Positions 1 to 7,646 of a DNA stretch of 21,683 bases are shown in pieces; the stretch's first letter is position 1; the number at the start of each line of letters is the position of its first letter. The notes beneath the pieces are model-generated. The model did no database searches, was not told where the DNA came from, and saw only the letters and a program-made list of their open reading frames with translations. Source of the stretch: CAYQTO01 sp964420455 (GTDB lineage: Bacteria > Sumerlaeota > Sumerlaeia > SLMS01); contig CAYQTO010000046.1 in NCBI GenBank assembly GCA_964420455.1, positions 1 through 21,683 of the forward strand. Direction: 5' to 3'. Position numbers and translations under genes: made by a program.

Positions 1-527
1 ACCTCGTCCAGCAGCAGGACGTCCGCCTCCACATGGGCGGCAATCGCAAAGCCGAGTCGTACATACATCCCGGAGGAGTAGCGCAGGACAGGCGTATGGA
101 TGAAGTCCTCGAGCTCGCAGAAGTCGAGGATCGCATCGAGCCGCTCGAGGATCTGGGGACGGGTGAGGCCAAGGATCGAGCACTGGAGGAAGATGTTCTC
201 CATGCCGGTGAACTCGGGCTCAAAGCCGGCACCGAGTTCCAGCAGGGCGGCGACGCGCCCCGCCGCATGGGCCTCGCCCTCCGTGGCCGGAACGATCCCG
301 GCGATGATCTTGAGGAGCGTGCTCTTGCCGCTGCCATTGGAGCCGATGATGGCGAGACTCCGTCCCCGGTGCAGTTCGAAAGACACCCCGCGCAAGGCGT
401 CCAGCTCGATCCGCTCGCCCGGCTCGAACACGTTTCGCAGGACGAGTTCCTTGAGGGTGGTCGCCTGGCGGGTGTGGATGCGGTAGACCTTGCGGAGGTC
501 GCGGGCGGTGACGGCCGCATCAGCCAT
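1..527 (-). CDS. Polysaccharide ABC exporter ATP-binding protein (Wzt/KpsT/TagH-like), 3' part missing
   Basis: Energises export of a lipid-linked polysaccharide (O-antigen, capsule or teichoic-type polymer) across the inner membrane, together with a permease that lies outside the window. Translating the minus strand from the ATG at 527-525 gives about 175 residues that run off the window edge. Visible motifs are Walker A GSNGSGKST near residue 55, a signature region RYSSGMYVRL near residue 150, and Walker B ADVLLLDEV at the window edge. The SSGM-type signature and the N-terminal segment before Walker A (RIHTRQATTLKELVLR) are typical of the polysaccharide/polyol-phosphate exporter ATPases rather than importers. 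The start codon overlaps the last 8 bp of ksgA, so the two are probably co-transcribed and translationally coupled. A Wzt-type C-terminal carbohydrate-binding domain cannot be assessed because that end is missing. The family call is confident; the transported substrate is unknown. Confidence 0.88.
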   Translation of the reverse strand, partial: MADAAVTARDLRKVYRIHTRQATTLKELVLRNVFEPGERIELDALRGVSFELHRGRSLAIIGSNGSGKSTLLKIIAGIVPATEGEAHAAGRVAALLELGAGFEPEFTGMENIFLQCSILGLTRPQILERLDAILDFCELEDFIHTPVLRYSSGMYVRLGFAIAAHVEADVLLLDE

Positions 528-1383
528 GGCCCGCCTCCAGCGCCCGGGCGAGGGCAAGGACCTCGTCGAGCTGGAGAGTCTCCGGACGCCGCCCCCCGTC
601 AACGCCTGCCCGGGCCAGCACCCTTTCCGCCTCCTCCCTCCCGCGTGCCCGACCGGAAAGGAGCAACCCGTTTGCCAGCGTCTTGCGCCGGTAGGTGAAG
701 AGCCCATCCAGCAGCGTATAGACGGCCCGCCGTTCCGCCTCCGATGAATAGAGGGGGGCGGGGCGGGGTTCGAGCACGAGGACCGCACTTTCCACCTTGG
801 GCGGGGGAAGGAACTCGCCTGCCCCGATCTCGAGCGCGATCGTTGCCACGTAGCGCATCGCCACCTTGTAGGTCAGCGCTCCCGCGCTCCGCTTGCCCGC
901 GCCCGCCGCGATCCGCTCCGCCACCTCCTTCTGGACCATGAAAACGAGCCGTTCAAAGGTCCGCCGGGCGTCGACGAACTGGAACAACACCTCGCTGGTG
1001 ACCTGGTACGGGAGGTTACCGACGCCCACGACCGGACCCTCGACCGTGGCCAGCTCCCCGTCGAGGGGCCACTCCAGCACATCCGTATAGACAAACTCGA
1101 TCGGCGGATAGTGAAGCGCAACGTAGTCGTGCCACTCGGCGAAGGAATCATCCATCTCGATGGCGATGACACGGCCGGCGCGTGCGCTGAGCTCCACCGT
1201 GAGGTTCCCCAGCCCGGCACCGACCTCGACCACCGTGTGATCCCGGGTCAGGCCCGCCAGCGCCGCGATGTCCGCGCAGCGCTGCTGCTCGCGAAGGAAG
1301 TGCTGGCTGCGCCGCTTCTCGAGACGGATGCCGAGCCGGTCGAGGAGTTGGCGGATGGGGGGAAAGCGGGCAGGAGTGTTCAT
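520..1383 (-). CDS. ksgA: 16S rRNA (adenine1518/1519-N6) dimethyltransferase KsgA/RsmA
   Basis: Dimethylates two adjacent adenines in the loop of helix 45 of 16S rRNA during late 30S assembly, using S-adenosylmethionine. The protein has 287 residues, slightly longer than the usual ~270. It shows QHFLRE (residues 27-32), SAM motif I VVEVGAGLGNLT (51-62), acidic loop IEMDD (75-79), the catalytic NLPY motif (123-126), QKEVAERI (151-158), FLPPPKVESAVL (191-202) and LFTYRRKTLANGL (228-240). I chose the ATG at 1383 because family homology begins just after it. The frame stays open upstream, but that part is the antisense shadow of the aldo/keto reductase gene. No convincing Shine-Dalgarno sequence precedes it. 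The TGA stop lies inside the start of the downstream ABC ATPase gene (8-bp overlap). The gene is divergent from the aldo/keto reductase, with 99 bp between them. Confidence 0.95.
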   Translation of the reverse strand: MNTPARFPPIRQLLDRLGIRLEKRRSQHFLREQQRCADIAALAGLTRDHTVVEVGAGLGNLTVELSARAGRVIAIEMDDSFAEWHDYVALHYPPIEFVYTDVLEWPLDGELATVEGPVVGVGNLPYQVTSEVLFQFVDARRTFERLVFMVQKEVAERIAAGAGKRSAGALTYKVAMRYVATIALEIGAGEFLPPPKVESAVLVLEPRPAPLYSSEAERRAVYTLLDGLFTYRRKTLANGLLLSGRARGREEAERVLARAGVDGGRRPETLQLDEVLALARALEAGHG

Positions 1384-1482
1384 GGTTGCGGATGCGGGTA
1401 TCGTTGGTGGCGCATTGTCCGCGTCAAGGACGAGCAGCCCGGCAGGCGCCCGCCCACTCCTTTCATCTGGGGGAGGTCTCCC
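1384..1482. promoter_or_regulatory. Divergent intergenic region between ksgA and the aldo/keto reductase gene
   Basis: This 99-bp gap must carry promoters for both divergent transcripts if each is transcribed on its own. I could not find a convincing -35/-10 pair on either strand. The only clear signal is GGGGGAGGT at 1469-1477, a strong Shine-Dalgarno site for the plus-strand gene starting at 1483. Confidence 0.4.
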
Positions 1483-2451
1483 ATGCAGTTTACCCAACTC
1501 GGCGCACGCGGGCCCAAGGTGTCCACCATGGGCTTTGGCGCCTGGGCCATCGGCGGCAAGAACTGGGGCCCGACGGACGACTCCGTGTCCAAGCGCGCCC
1601 TTCACTCCGCCCTCGATGCCGGCGTCACCCTTATCGACACGGCGGACGTGTATGGCTTCGGCCATTCGGAAGAACTCATCGCCGAGGTGCTGGCGGAGCG
1701 GGGCGGCCGCGACGAGGTCGTCATCGCGACCAAGGCCGGCAACGACTTCTATCACGCGGGCTCGGAGGACGACCAGGGCTACGGGCCGATCCGATCAAAC
1801 GCCGACAAGGACTACATCATTTACGCGTGCGAGCAGAGCCTCCGGCGTCTCCGGGTCGACCACATCGACATTCTCCAGCTCCACAGCCAACCGACGGAGA
1901 TGCTCGAGCGCGATGACGCCTTCGAGGCCCTCGCCCTCCTCAAGGAGCAGGGCAAGATCCGTCACGCCGGGTGGTCGATCCAGTCCTTCCAGGAAACCGC
2001 CCAGGCCCACCTCCTCGACCGGCACAAGGACCTCCTCGACGTGCTCCAGGTGCGTTACAACCTCCTCGAGCGCGAGGCGGAACGCGTCCTGTTTCCCAAG
2101 GCCCTCGACTACGGGACCGGCATCATCGTGCGCATCCCCCTGCTCTTCGGGCTCCTCACCGGCAAGTTCTCCCGCGACACGCGCTTCACCGAGGAGGACC
2201 ACCGCAGCATGAATCTGGCTCCTGAAAAGCTCGATCGCTACCTCGCGCAATTCGAGGCCATGCAGCCCCTTTACGATCGCTATCCGGGCCAGACGAAGAC
2301 GCAGGTCAGCCTGCGCTTCTGCATCAGCCATCCGGCTTGCCACACGGCGATTCCGGGCGCGAAGACCCCCGAGCAGGTGGCAGACAACGCCGCGGCGAGC
2401 GACTTCGGTCCGCTCGATCCCGCCGAAATTCCGCCCCTCCCCGAAACCTGA
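1483..2451 (+). CDS. Aldo/keto reductase
   Basis: NADPH-dependent carbonyl oxidoreductase of the AKR superfamily (TIM barrel, cytoplasmic); the substrate is unknown. The protein has 322 residues. The catalytic tetrad can be placed as Asp52 and Tyr57 (IDTADVYGFG), Lys84 (VIATKAG) and His134 (LQLHSQ). A C-terminal coenzyme-binding stretch IPGAKTPEQVADN is also present, as expected for the family. The start at 1483 is fixed by the Shine-Dalgarno sequence GGGAGGT about 6 nt upstream and by the family N-terminus (LGARGPKVSTMGFGAW). An earlier in-frame start would run through the ksgA gene on the other strand and is rejected. The gene is followed after 19 nt by the M55 peptidase gene, so the two are likely one operon. 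The sequence resembles the AKR group often annotated as predicted oxidoreductases. Confidence 0.93.
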   Translation: MQFTQLGARGPKVSTMGFGAWAIGGKNWGPTDDSVSKRALHSALDAGVTLIDTADVYGFGHSEELIAEVLAERGGRDEVVIATKAGNDFYHAGSEDDQGYGPIRSNADKDYIIYACEQSLRRLRVDHIDILQLHSQPTEMLERDDAFEALALLKEQGKIRHAGWSIQSFQETAQAHLLDRHKDLLDVLQVRYNLLEREAERVLFPKALDYGTGIIVRIPLLFGLLTGKFSRDTRFTEEDHRSMNLAPEKLDRYLAQFEAMQPLYDRYPGQTKTQVSLRFCISHPACHTAIPGAKTPEQVADNAAASDFGPLDPAEIPPLPET

Positions 2452-2470
2452 GGACAGGAGCCCGCGAGCA

Positions 2471-3307
2471 ATGCGCGTCCAGATGTGGTGTGACATGGAA
2501 GGAATGGCCGGCATCACCCAGTGGGACCAGGTGAATGCCGGCGCCCCCCAGTACGAGGAGGGCCGGCGTCTGTACACGGGTGAAGTGAACGCGGCGGTGC
2601 GCGGGGCCAAGCGGGCCGGCGCCACGGAGATCATCGTGGTCGATGGCCACGGCGCCGGCGGGAGCTATACGTGCAACAGCTGGATCAAGGACCAGCTCGA
2701 GCCCGGGGCTGAATACGTCACTGCCTACCGCTGGGGCTGCTACGTGGAGGCGCTGCAATCCGGCACCGATGCGATGCTCCTCCCCGGTGCCCACGCCATG
2801 GCCGGGACACCGGGGGGCGTCCTTTGCCACACCATGTCGAGCACCAAATGGGTGAACGCGTATTTCAACGACGTGGCGGTGGGCGAGAGCGGCATCATTG
2901 CCGCCATCGCGGGGAGCTTCGACGTGCCGTGCGTGTTCGTGTCCGGGGATGAGGCGACGTGTCGCGAGGTGTCCGCGCTGGTGGGTCCCTCGATCGCCCA
3001 GGCGGCGGTCAAGAAAGGGCTCGGCCGCTATACGGCCCGGAGTCTCGCCCATGCGGATGCCTGCGCGCTGATCGAGGAAACCGTCCATACGGCGTTGGTG
3101 AACCGCCAGAACTGGCCCGCGCCGTACAAGACCGGCAGCCCGGCGGAGTTCAAGGTGGAACTGTTCACGACGGAGGAGGCCGCGGCGTATATCGGCCGGC
3201 CGGGAGTGGAACTGGCGGACCCGCGGACCGTTGTCGCCAGGGGCGAGACCGCGTGGGAGGCATGGGACCGGTTCTGGCCGCTGAAGGAGCCGCCGGTCAG
3301 ACCGTAA
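2471..3307 (+). CDS. M55 family D-aminopeptidase (DppA-like)
   Basis: Zinc aminopeptidase of the DppA family, which releases N-terminal D-amino acids from short peptides. In Bacillus it is linked to use of D-Ala-containing (peptidoglycan-derived) peptides. The protein has 278 residues, matching the family length. The metal ligands align position for position with B. subtilis DppA: Asp8 and Glu10 (CDMEGMAG), His60 (VVDGHGAG), His108 (GAHAMAGTPGG), with catalytic-region His120 (CHTMSS) and Glu139 (VGESG). The ATG at 2471 follows ACAGGAG with a spacing of about 11 nt. No dipeptide transporter genes are adjacent, unlike the classic dpp operon; the partner is an aldo/keto reductase 19 nt upstream. 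Its 3' end overlaps the convergent transhydrogenase gene by 11 bp. The role in wall-peptide recycling is inferred from the family. Confidence 0.92.
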   Translation: MRVQMWCDMEGMAGITQWDQVNAGAPQYEEGRRLYTGEVNAAVRGAKRAGATEIIVVDGHGAGGSYTCNSWIKDQLEPGAEYVTAYRWGCYVEALQSGTDAMLLPGAHAMAGTPGGVLCHTMSSTKWVNAYFNDVAVGESGIIAAIAGSFDVPCVFVSGDEATCREVSALVGPSIAQAAVKKGLGRYTARSLAHADACALIEETVHTALVNRQNWPAPYKTGSPAEFKVELFTTEEAAAYIGRPGVELADPRTVVARGETAWEAWDRFWPLKEPPVRP

Positions 3308-4856
3308 CGATCGCGTCCGGCCAGTCGATAAAGTTGCGGGGTTCGAGTTCCGCGGAGACCTGCTCGCGAAGGGGCGCGGTATGGTGCGCCCGGCCATAGA
3401 GGCGATTCACCGCGTTGTGGGCCGCGCGCTTGTACGCCTCGGCGAGCGTCGGGTAGTTGAACACGGTGTTGAGGAAATACTCGGGCCCGCCGCCGAAGTG
3501 CATCACCGACTGGCCGATGTGGAGCAGTTCCGTGGCCCCCTCGCCGATGATGTGGACGCCCACCAGCCGGTTGTCGGACCGGCGAAAGAGGAGCTTCATG
3601 GCGCCGCACCACTCGCCAAGAATCGCCCCCCGCGCTGTCTCGCGCCATAACGCTGTCCCGATGAAGTAGCGCTCCCCCGCCTTTATCAGATCCGCCTCCT
3701 GCTGCCCCGCCATGCTGATCTCCGGGATCGTATAGATGCCGTAGGGGATCACCTCGGGGTTCCAGGTGGCAGGGATGCCCAGGGCATTGAGGGCGGCCAC
3801 GCGGCCCTGCTCCGCCGAGGTCGAGGCCAGGCTTGGGAATCCGATCACGTCGCCCGCCGCAAGGATGCTCGGCACGCTGGTGCGGTGCTCCTTGTCGACG
3901 ATCACATGGTTGCGATGGTCAAACTCGACGCCGAGTTCCTTGAGCCCGAGGTTTTCCACCACGGGCACGCGGCCCATGGCGAACAGGCACGCGTCGGCCT
4001 CGATGCGCCGGCCGTTTTCCAGATCGATGCCCACCCGCGCCGTGGGGTCACCTGCAGGACCGAGGATTTCAATTTTGCTGTACGACGTGCCAAAGGCGAG
4101 GTCGATGCCGTTGCGGCGAAGGCTGCCGTAAAGGATCTCGGCGAGGTCCGAGTCGACGAATCCCAGGGGGTTCTCCCGTGGATCGACGAGGATCGTCGGG
4201 ATGCCGAGCGCTCCGAACATCGAGGCGTACTCGATGCCGATCACGCCGGCGCCGAGGACGATGATCGTATCCGGCAGGGGACGCAGCTTGTTGTCCGACC
4301 CAAAGACCGTGTCGCTGTCGAAGACGTTCATGAAGTCGAAGGGGACATCGCCGGGACGTCGGGGACGGGTGCCCACCGCCACCAGGATGTGCTCTCCCTC
4401 GATGCCGAGGGTGCCACCGGCGGAGCGTATGGACACGTCGTGGGGTCCCTCGATGCGGCCGGTGCCGACGAAGCGCTGGACGCCATTGAGCTCGAGCCCC
4501 TCGCTTACGGTCCGATGCTCAAGGCGGATGACGTGCGACGTCCGCGCCAGCAGGTCCTCCGGACTGACCTTCTCCTTCAGCCGGAAGTCCTCGCCGTAAT
4601 AGCCGCGCTGGCGATAGCCGGTGAGGAAGAGCACCGCCTCGCGGAGTGACTTGCTGGGGATGGTTCCGGTATTGAGCGCCACGCCGCCGGCAAGGGGATC
4701 GCGCTCCACCATGGCGACGCGCGCGCCTTCCTTTGCCGCCGTAATGGCCGCCTTCTGCCCCGCTGGTCCGGAACCGATGACAATCAGGTCGAACCTTTTC
4801 GACTTCCCGGCATCATTCAGCGGGATCGCGTCAAAACTGGAACTCGAATTTTCCAT
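3297..4856 (-). CDS. sthA: Soluble (Si-specific) pyridine nucleotide transhydrogenase
   Basis: FAD flavoprotein that moves hydride between NADPH and NAD+, mainly to dispose of excess NADPH in the cytoplasm. The protein has 519 residues; E. coli SthA has about 466. FAD-binding GSGPAG is at 28-33. The lipoamide-dehydrogenase disulfide region reads GGVALNTGTIPSKSLREA (57-74), with both redox cysteines replaced (Ala60, Thr65), which separates SthA from dihydrolipoamide dehydrogenase. Further family marks are ILAAGDVIGFPSLAS, GIYTIPEIS and FNYPTLAEAY, where the catalytic His of LPD is Tyr. The extra length is a ~20-residue N-terminal extension and a ~30-residue tail (from GRAHHTAPLRE) ending IDWPDAIVTV. 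The ATG at 4856 is preceded by only a weak Shine-Dalgarno site. The gene converges on and overlaps the M55 peptidase gene and is divergent from the lipoprotein-amidase operon. Confidence 0.93.
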   Translation of the reverse strand: MENSSSSFDAIPLNDAGKSKRFDLIVIGSGPAGQKAAITAAKEGARVAMVERDPLAGGVALNTGTIPSKSLREAVLFLTGYRQRGYYGEDFRLKEKVSPEDLLARTSHVIRLEHRTVSEGLELNGVQRFVGTGRIEGPHDVSIRSAGGTLGIEGEHILVAVGTRPRRPGDVPFDFMNVFDSDTVFGSDNKLRPLPDTIIVLGAGVIGIEYASMFGALGIPTILVDPRENPLGFVDSDLAEILYGSLRRNGIDLAFGTSYSKIEILGPAGDPTARVGIDLENGRRIEADACLFAMGRVPVVENLGLKELGVEFDHRNHVIVDKEHRTSVPSILAAGDVIGFPSLASTSAEQGRVAALNALGIPATWNPEVIPYGIYTIPEISMAGQQEADLIKAGERYFIGTALWRETARGAILGEWCGAMKLLFRRSDNRLVGVHIIGEGATELLHIGQSVMHFGGGPEYFLNTVFNYPTLAEAYKRAAHNAVNRLYGRAHHTAPLREQVSAELEPRNFIDWPDAIVTV

Positions 4857-5028
4857 TCATCGCTGCCTGACGGGGATCTGCGACTTATAAGGGCGCCATT
4901 TGAGAGACAGGCAAGGATATATTTCACCAAACAGAATGTCACGGCGGAATTCCCCCTTTTTGTTTGTGCTGGGAGTGTTCGCTCTGGATGGCTCTTGTGC
5001 TCCATCGATCGCAAAGGATGTGACGCGT
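4857..5028. promoter_or_regulatory. Divergent AT-richer regulatory region between sthA and the lipoprotein-amidase operon
   Basis: This 172-bp gap is AT-richer than the rest of the window, especially 4880-4975. It holds the sthA promoter candidate and, on the plus strand, TATATT at 4918-4923, a -10-like hexamer without a clear -35. It also holds the 8-bp palindrome GGAATTCC at 4946-4953. That motif recurs inside the larger palindrome upstream of the glycosidase genes at 11138-11153. An open frame covers part of this gap in line with the lipoprotein, but its extra N-terminus puts the signal peptide in the interior, so I treat it as noncoding. Confidence 0.4.
4884..4914 (-). promoter_or_regulatory. 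Candidate sigma70-type promoter for sthA
   Basis: On the minus strand TTGCCT (4914-4909) is followed after 19 bp by TATAAG (4889-4884), about 30 bp upstream of the sthA start. The -10 matches consensus at 5 of 6 positions, but the spacer is longer than ideal. It lies in a visibly AT-richer island within this G+C-rich sequence. Confidence 0.35.
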
Positions 5029-5331
5029 ATGTTTCAGAAGCATGTCATCCCACTGTCGGCGATGCTGGCAGTGGGGCTGCTGGGCGGGTGCGCGGGCACG
5101 AAACCAGACCCGGAACCCTCGCAGGACCCCATCGCCGTCCGCCTCGCCTTCCAGCCCACCATCGGCATGGATCGCGCCGCCGTCGAGTCGCTCCTCGGCG
5201 AGCCCTCGCACCGGGGCCGTACCAAGGAGGGCCACCTCCATTGCATGTACCTCGTCGGCGTGCCCGACGAGATGATCTATCGCAGCGTCATCTACGACGC
5301 GGACGGAAAGGTGATCCGATGGTATCGCTGA
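5029..5331 (+). CDS. Small lipoprotein with a BamE/SmpA-like domain
   Basis: 100-residue predicted lipoprotein. The N-terminus MFQKHVIPLSAMLAVGLLGGC is a short signal peptide with a lipobox ending at Cys21. A Pro/Asp-rich linker follows to about residue 34. The remainder, with IGMDRAAVESLLGEPSHRG (45-63) and then predicted beta strands (HLHCMYLVG, IYRSVIYDADGKVIRWY), matches the fold pattern of SmpA/OmlA (BamE) domains, in which GMTxxxVxxxLGxP is the signature. The start at 5029 follows AAAGGA with a spacing of about 10 nt and gives a proper signal peptide, which the longer upstream frame does not. The last 13 bp overlap the start of the amidase gene, implying translational coupling and a shared envelope role. 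It is probably not the housekeeping BamE itself; a chaperone-like or docking role for the amidase is speculation. Confidence 0.78.
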   Translation: MFQKHVIPLSAMLAVGLLGGCAGTKPDPEPSQDPIAVRLAFQPTIGMDRAAVESLLGEPSHRGRTKEGHLHCMYLVGVPDEMIYRSVIYDADGKVIRWYR

Positions 5332-7646
5332 GAACGCTGGCAGCCGGATCGCTTGCCGCACTGGCCACCGTGGCCTCCGCCCAGGAGGCCGACGCCCCGG
5401 TCCTCCCCGACGCCGAGACAGTCATCCCCCTGAACGCGGCCCAGCCCCGTGGGGCTCTTACCGGCGCCACCATCTTCGTCAATCCCGGCCATGGCTGGAT
5501 CTGGAACGGCGAGCGCTGGGTCACCCAGCGTAGCACCAGCCATGGCATCATCGAGGACCACAGCAACGCCGAGGCGGTGATGCAGTACCTGGTGCCCTAC
5601 CTGCACAATGCGGGCGCCAACGTCTATACAACCCGGGAACGCTGCCTGAACACCAACATGGTACTCCTCGAGGCGCAGGACGACGCGGTAAACGTCGTCG
5701 GTGCCTGGGACGAAGTCTTCGCCACCGGCGCCTATGGCGGATCCTACCTCGAGGCGCGGACGACCACCGGCGAGCCCGATTCCGTCGCCACCTTTCGCCC
5801 CGACATTCCCGCCGACGGCCAATACGCCGTCTACCTCTGGTATCGCCCCTCCATCAATGGGCCCACCGCACCGGACGTCGCCATCGACATTCGCCATTCC
5901 GGCGGCACCACCACCTGGACACAGAACCTGAACCACGACGATCGGACCTGGAAGTATGTCGGCTCCTACTGGTTCGAGGCCGGCGCCCCGCTGGAGGAAG
6001 CCTCCCTCGTCATCACGAACGCCTCCGAGTACCCGGACCACTACGTGACGATCGATGCGGTGCGCTTTGGCGGCGGCATGGGTTCGATCACGCGCAACGG
6101 CAAGCCGAGCGGCAAGCCCCGCTGGGAGGAGTCCGGCATCTACTATGCCCAGTTCGCCGGCTACCAGGAGGAGCACGAGACGCGGCCGTTCAACTCGGTC
6201 AGTGCGATGCCGATGCTGGCGGAGCGGGAGATGGAGCCGCACGAGGCCGGCAAGTCCGTCTACATCGGGTGGCATACCAACGCGAGCGGCAGCGACCGAA
6301 AGGTCCGCGGCTTCTCGAGCTATATCTACGGCCCGAACTCCTGGGGTCCGGTCACCGACTTCACCGGCTACCCCGGCGGCAACCATCTCTGCCTTACCGT
6401 CCACGAGCGCATCATGGAGGTCATCCATGGCGCCTGGGATGCCGAATGGCGTGACATTGGCACCATCTGCCGATGGCTTGGCGAAACGAACCCGCGGAAC
6501 AACAATGCCATGCCCGCGGCCCTCTTCGAGTACGGCTTTCATGACGACCCGGACGACGCGGCGTATATCCTCGACCCCCGCTTCCGCGATCTCGCGTCCC
6601 GTTCCACCTATCAGGGAATCGTCCGTTTCTTCGCCGGGCACATGGAAGGATTCGACAACGGGACTTTCCTGCCCGAGCGGCCGGTCGGCCTGACCATCCG
6701 CGCGCGGGACAACAACACGGTGGCGGTCGCCTGGGACGCTCCCCCCTTCGCCAGTGAGGAGGCGCCCCACCTGGGCGACCCCGCCACCGGCTACCGTGTT
6801 CACCTCTCGCAAAATGGGTGGGGCTTCGACGAGGGCATCGCGACGCAGGACCGGGAGATGGTCCTCAATGACCTGCCCGGGGACCGCCCGACGTATATAC
6901 AAGTAACCGCGGAGAACGCGGGGGGACGCTCCTTCCCCAGCGAGACCCTCGTGGTCCGCCCGGCCGGTGACCGGCGCGCGCTCCTGGTCAACGCCTTCGA
7001 CCGCCTCGACAAGGGACTCAACCTCCTCGCGCCCGACGGCAAGACCGAGCGCGGCATCCTCCGCCACATGAACACCCGCAACTACGTCCTCCAGCATGCG
7101 GAGGCGCTCGATGGTTGGGCCCTCGACTCCGCCAGCAATGAATCCATCGGCGCGGGCGATGTCGACCTTTCCGCCTACCAACTGGTCGTGTATCTCCTTG
7201 GCCAGGAGGAGGGCGAGACCGTGCTGCCCGTGCCGGAGCGCGAGGCCCTCGCGGCCTACCTCGAGGGCGGCGGCGCCGTCTTCCTCTCCGGCTCGGAAGT
7301 CGCCGGAAGCCTCGTCGGCCGCGCCGACGACTGCGGCAAGGAGGTCCTCCACCTGAAGGGCTTTCGCGACGACGCCCGCAGCCACACGCTCGACCTCGGC
7401 GGCCGCCGCATCGCCATCGACAACACCAACAACACCATCTACCCGGTGAAGACCCCCGACGCCCTCCTCCCCCAGGACGACGCCGAGGCCTTTATCACCT
7501 ACGCCACAGGCGATGCCTCGGCCGCCGGCATCGTCTATACGGGCGACCACCGGGTGGCCCTCCTCGGCGTCCCCCTCGAGACGATTGTCGATCCGGCGGA
7601 CCGCGCTGCGGTTATGGACGCGGCCCTCGCCCGGCTTCTCGACTAG
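5319..7646 (+). CDS. Exported multidomain N-acetylmuramoyl-L-alanine amidase with golvesin insert, fibronectin III and amidotransferase-like domain
   Basis: Predicted secreted 775-residue enzyme that cleaves the MurNAc-L-Ala bond of peptidoglycan. A signal peptide covers residues 1-21 (ASA before QEA). The amidase_3 domain is split. Its first half carries TIFVNPGHG (His58), acidic HSNAE (Glu85 or Glu79) and NVYTTRE (101-107). Its second half carries IGWHTNASG (His319), a GFSSYIYG strand, and ALFEYGF with candidate catalytic Glu404, then a helix ending YQGIVRFF. Between the halves, about 130-250, sits a beta-rich golvesin-type domain (GSYLEARTTTGEPDSVATF, FRPDIPADGQYAVYLWYRP, HYVTIDAVRFGGG). 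A fibronectin III-like domain spans about 452-548. The C-terminal region, about 550-775, starts RRALLVNAFDR and includes YLEGGGAVFLSGSE, resembling glutamine-amidotransferase/DJ-1-like folds. The ATG at 5319 has AAAGGTG upstream and overlaps the lipoprotein gene. Its stop overlaps the convergent glycosidase stop. Confidence 0.87.
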   Translation: MVSLRTLAAGSLAALATVASAQEADAPVLPDAETVIPLNAAQPRGALTGATIFVNPGHGWIWNGERWVTQRSTSHGIIEDHSNAEAVMQYLVPYLHNAGANVYTTRERCLNTNMVLLEAQDDAVNVVGAWDEVFATGAYGGSYLEARTTTGEPDSVATFRPDIPADGQYAVYLWYRPSINGPTAPDVAIDIRHSGGTTTWTQNLNHDDRTWKYVGSYWFEAGAPLEEASLVITNASEYPDHYVTIDAVRFGGGMGSITRNGKPSGKPRWEESGIYYAQFAGYQEEHETRPFNSVSAMPMLAEREMEPHEAGKSVYIGWHTNASGSDRKVRGFSSYIYGPNSWGPVTDFTGYPGGNHLCLTVHERIMEVIHGAWDAEWRDIGTICRWLGETNPRNNNAMPAALFEYGFHDDPDDAAYILDPRFRDLASRSTYQGIVRFFAGHMEGFDNGTFLPERPVGLTIRARDNNTVAVAWDAPPFASEEAPHLGDPATGYRVHLSQNGWGFDEGIATQDREMVLNDLPGDRPTYIQVTAENAGGRSFPSETLVVRPAGDRRALLVNAFDRLDKGLNLLAPDGKTERGILRHMNTRNYVLQHAEALDGWALDSASNESIGAGDVDLSAYQLVVYLLGQEEGETVLPVPEREALAAYLEGGGAVFLSGSEVAGSLVGRADDCGKEVLHLKGFRDDARSHTLDLGGRRIAIDNTNNTIYPVKTPDALLPQDDAEAFITYATGDASAAGIVYTGDHRVALLGVPLETIVDPADRAAVMDAALARLLD

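Noticed and set aside
1384..1755. N-terminal extension of ksgA beyond 1383
   Set aside because: The extra 124 residues are the antisense reading of the aldo/keto reductase gene and have no KsgA counterpart.
4677..4688. Loss of both redox cysteines in the transhydrogenase as a sign of an inactive dihydrolipoamide dehydrogenase
   Set aside because: Loss of the disulfide pair and the Tyr in FNYPTLAEA are normal hallmarks of soluble transhydrogenases.
4900..5028. Longer N-terminus for the lipoprotein
   Set aside because: It would bury the signal peptide and lipobox in the protein interior and has no better ribosome-binding site.
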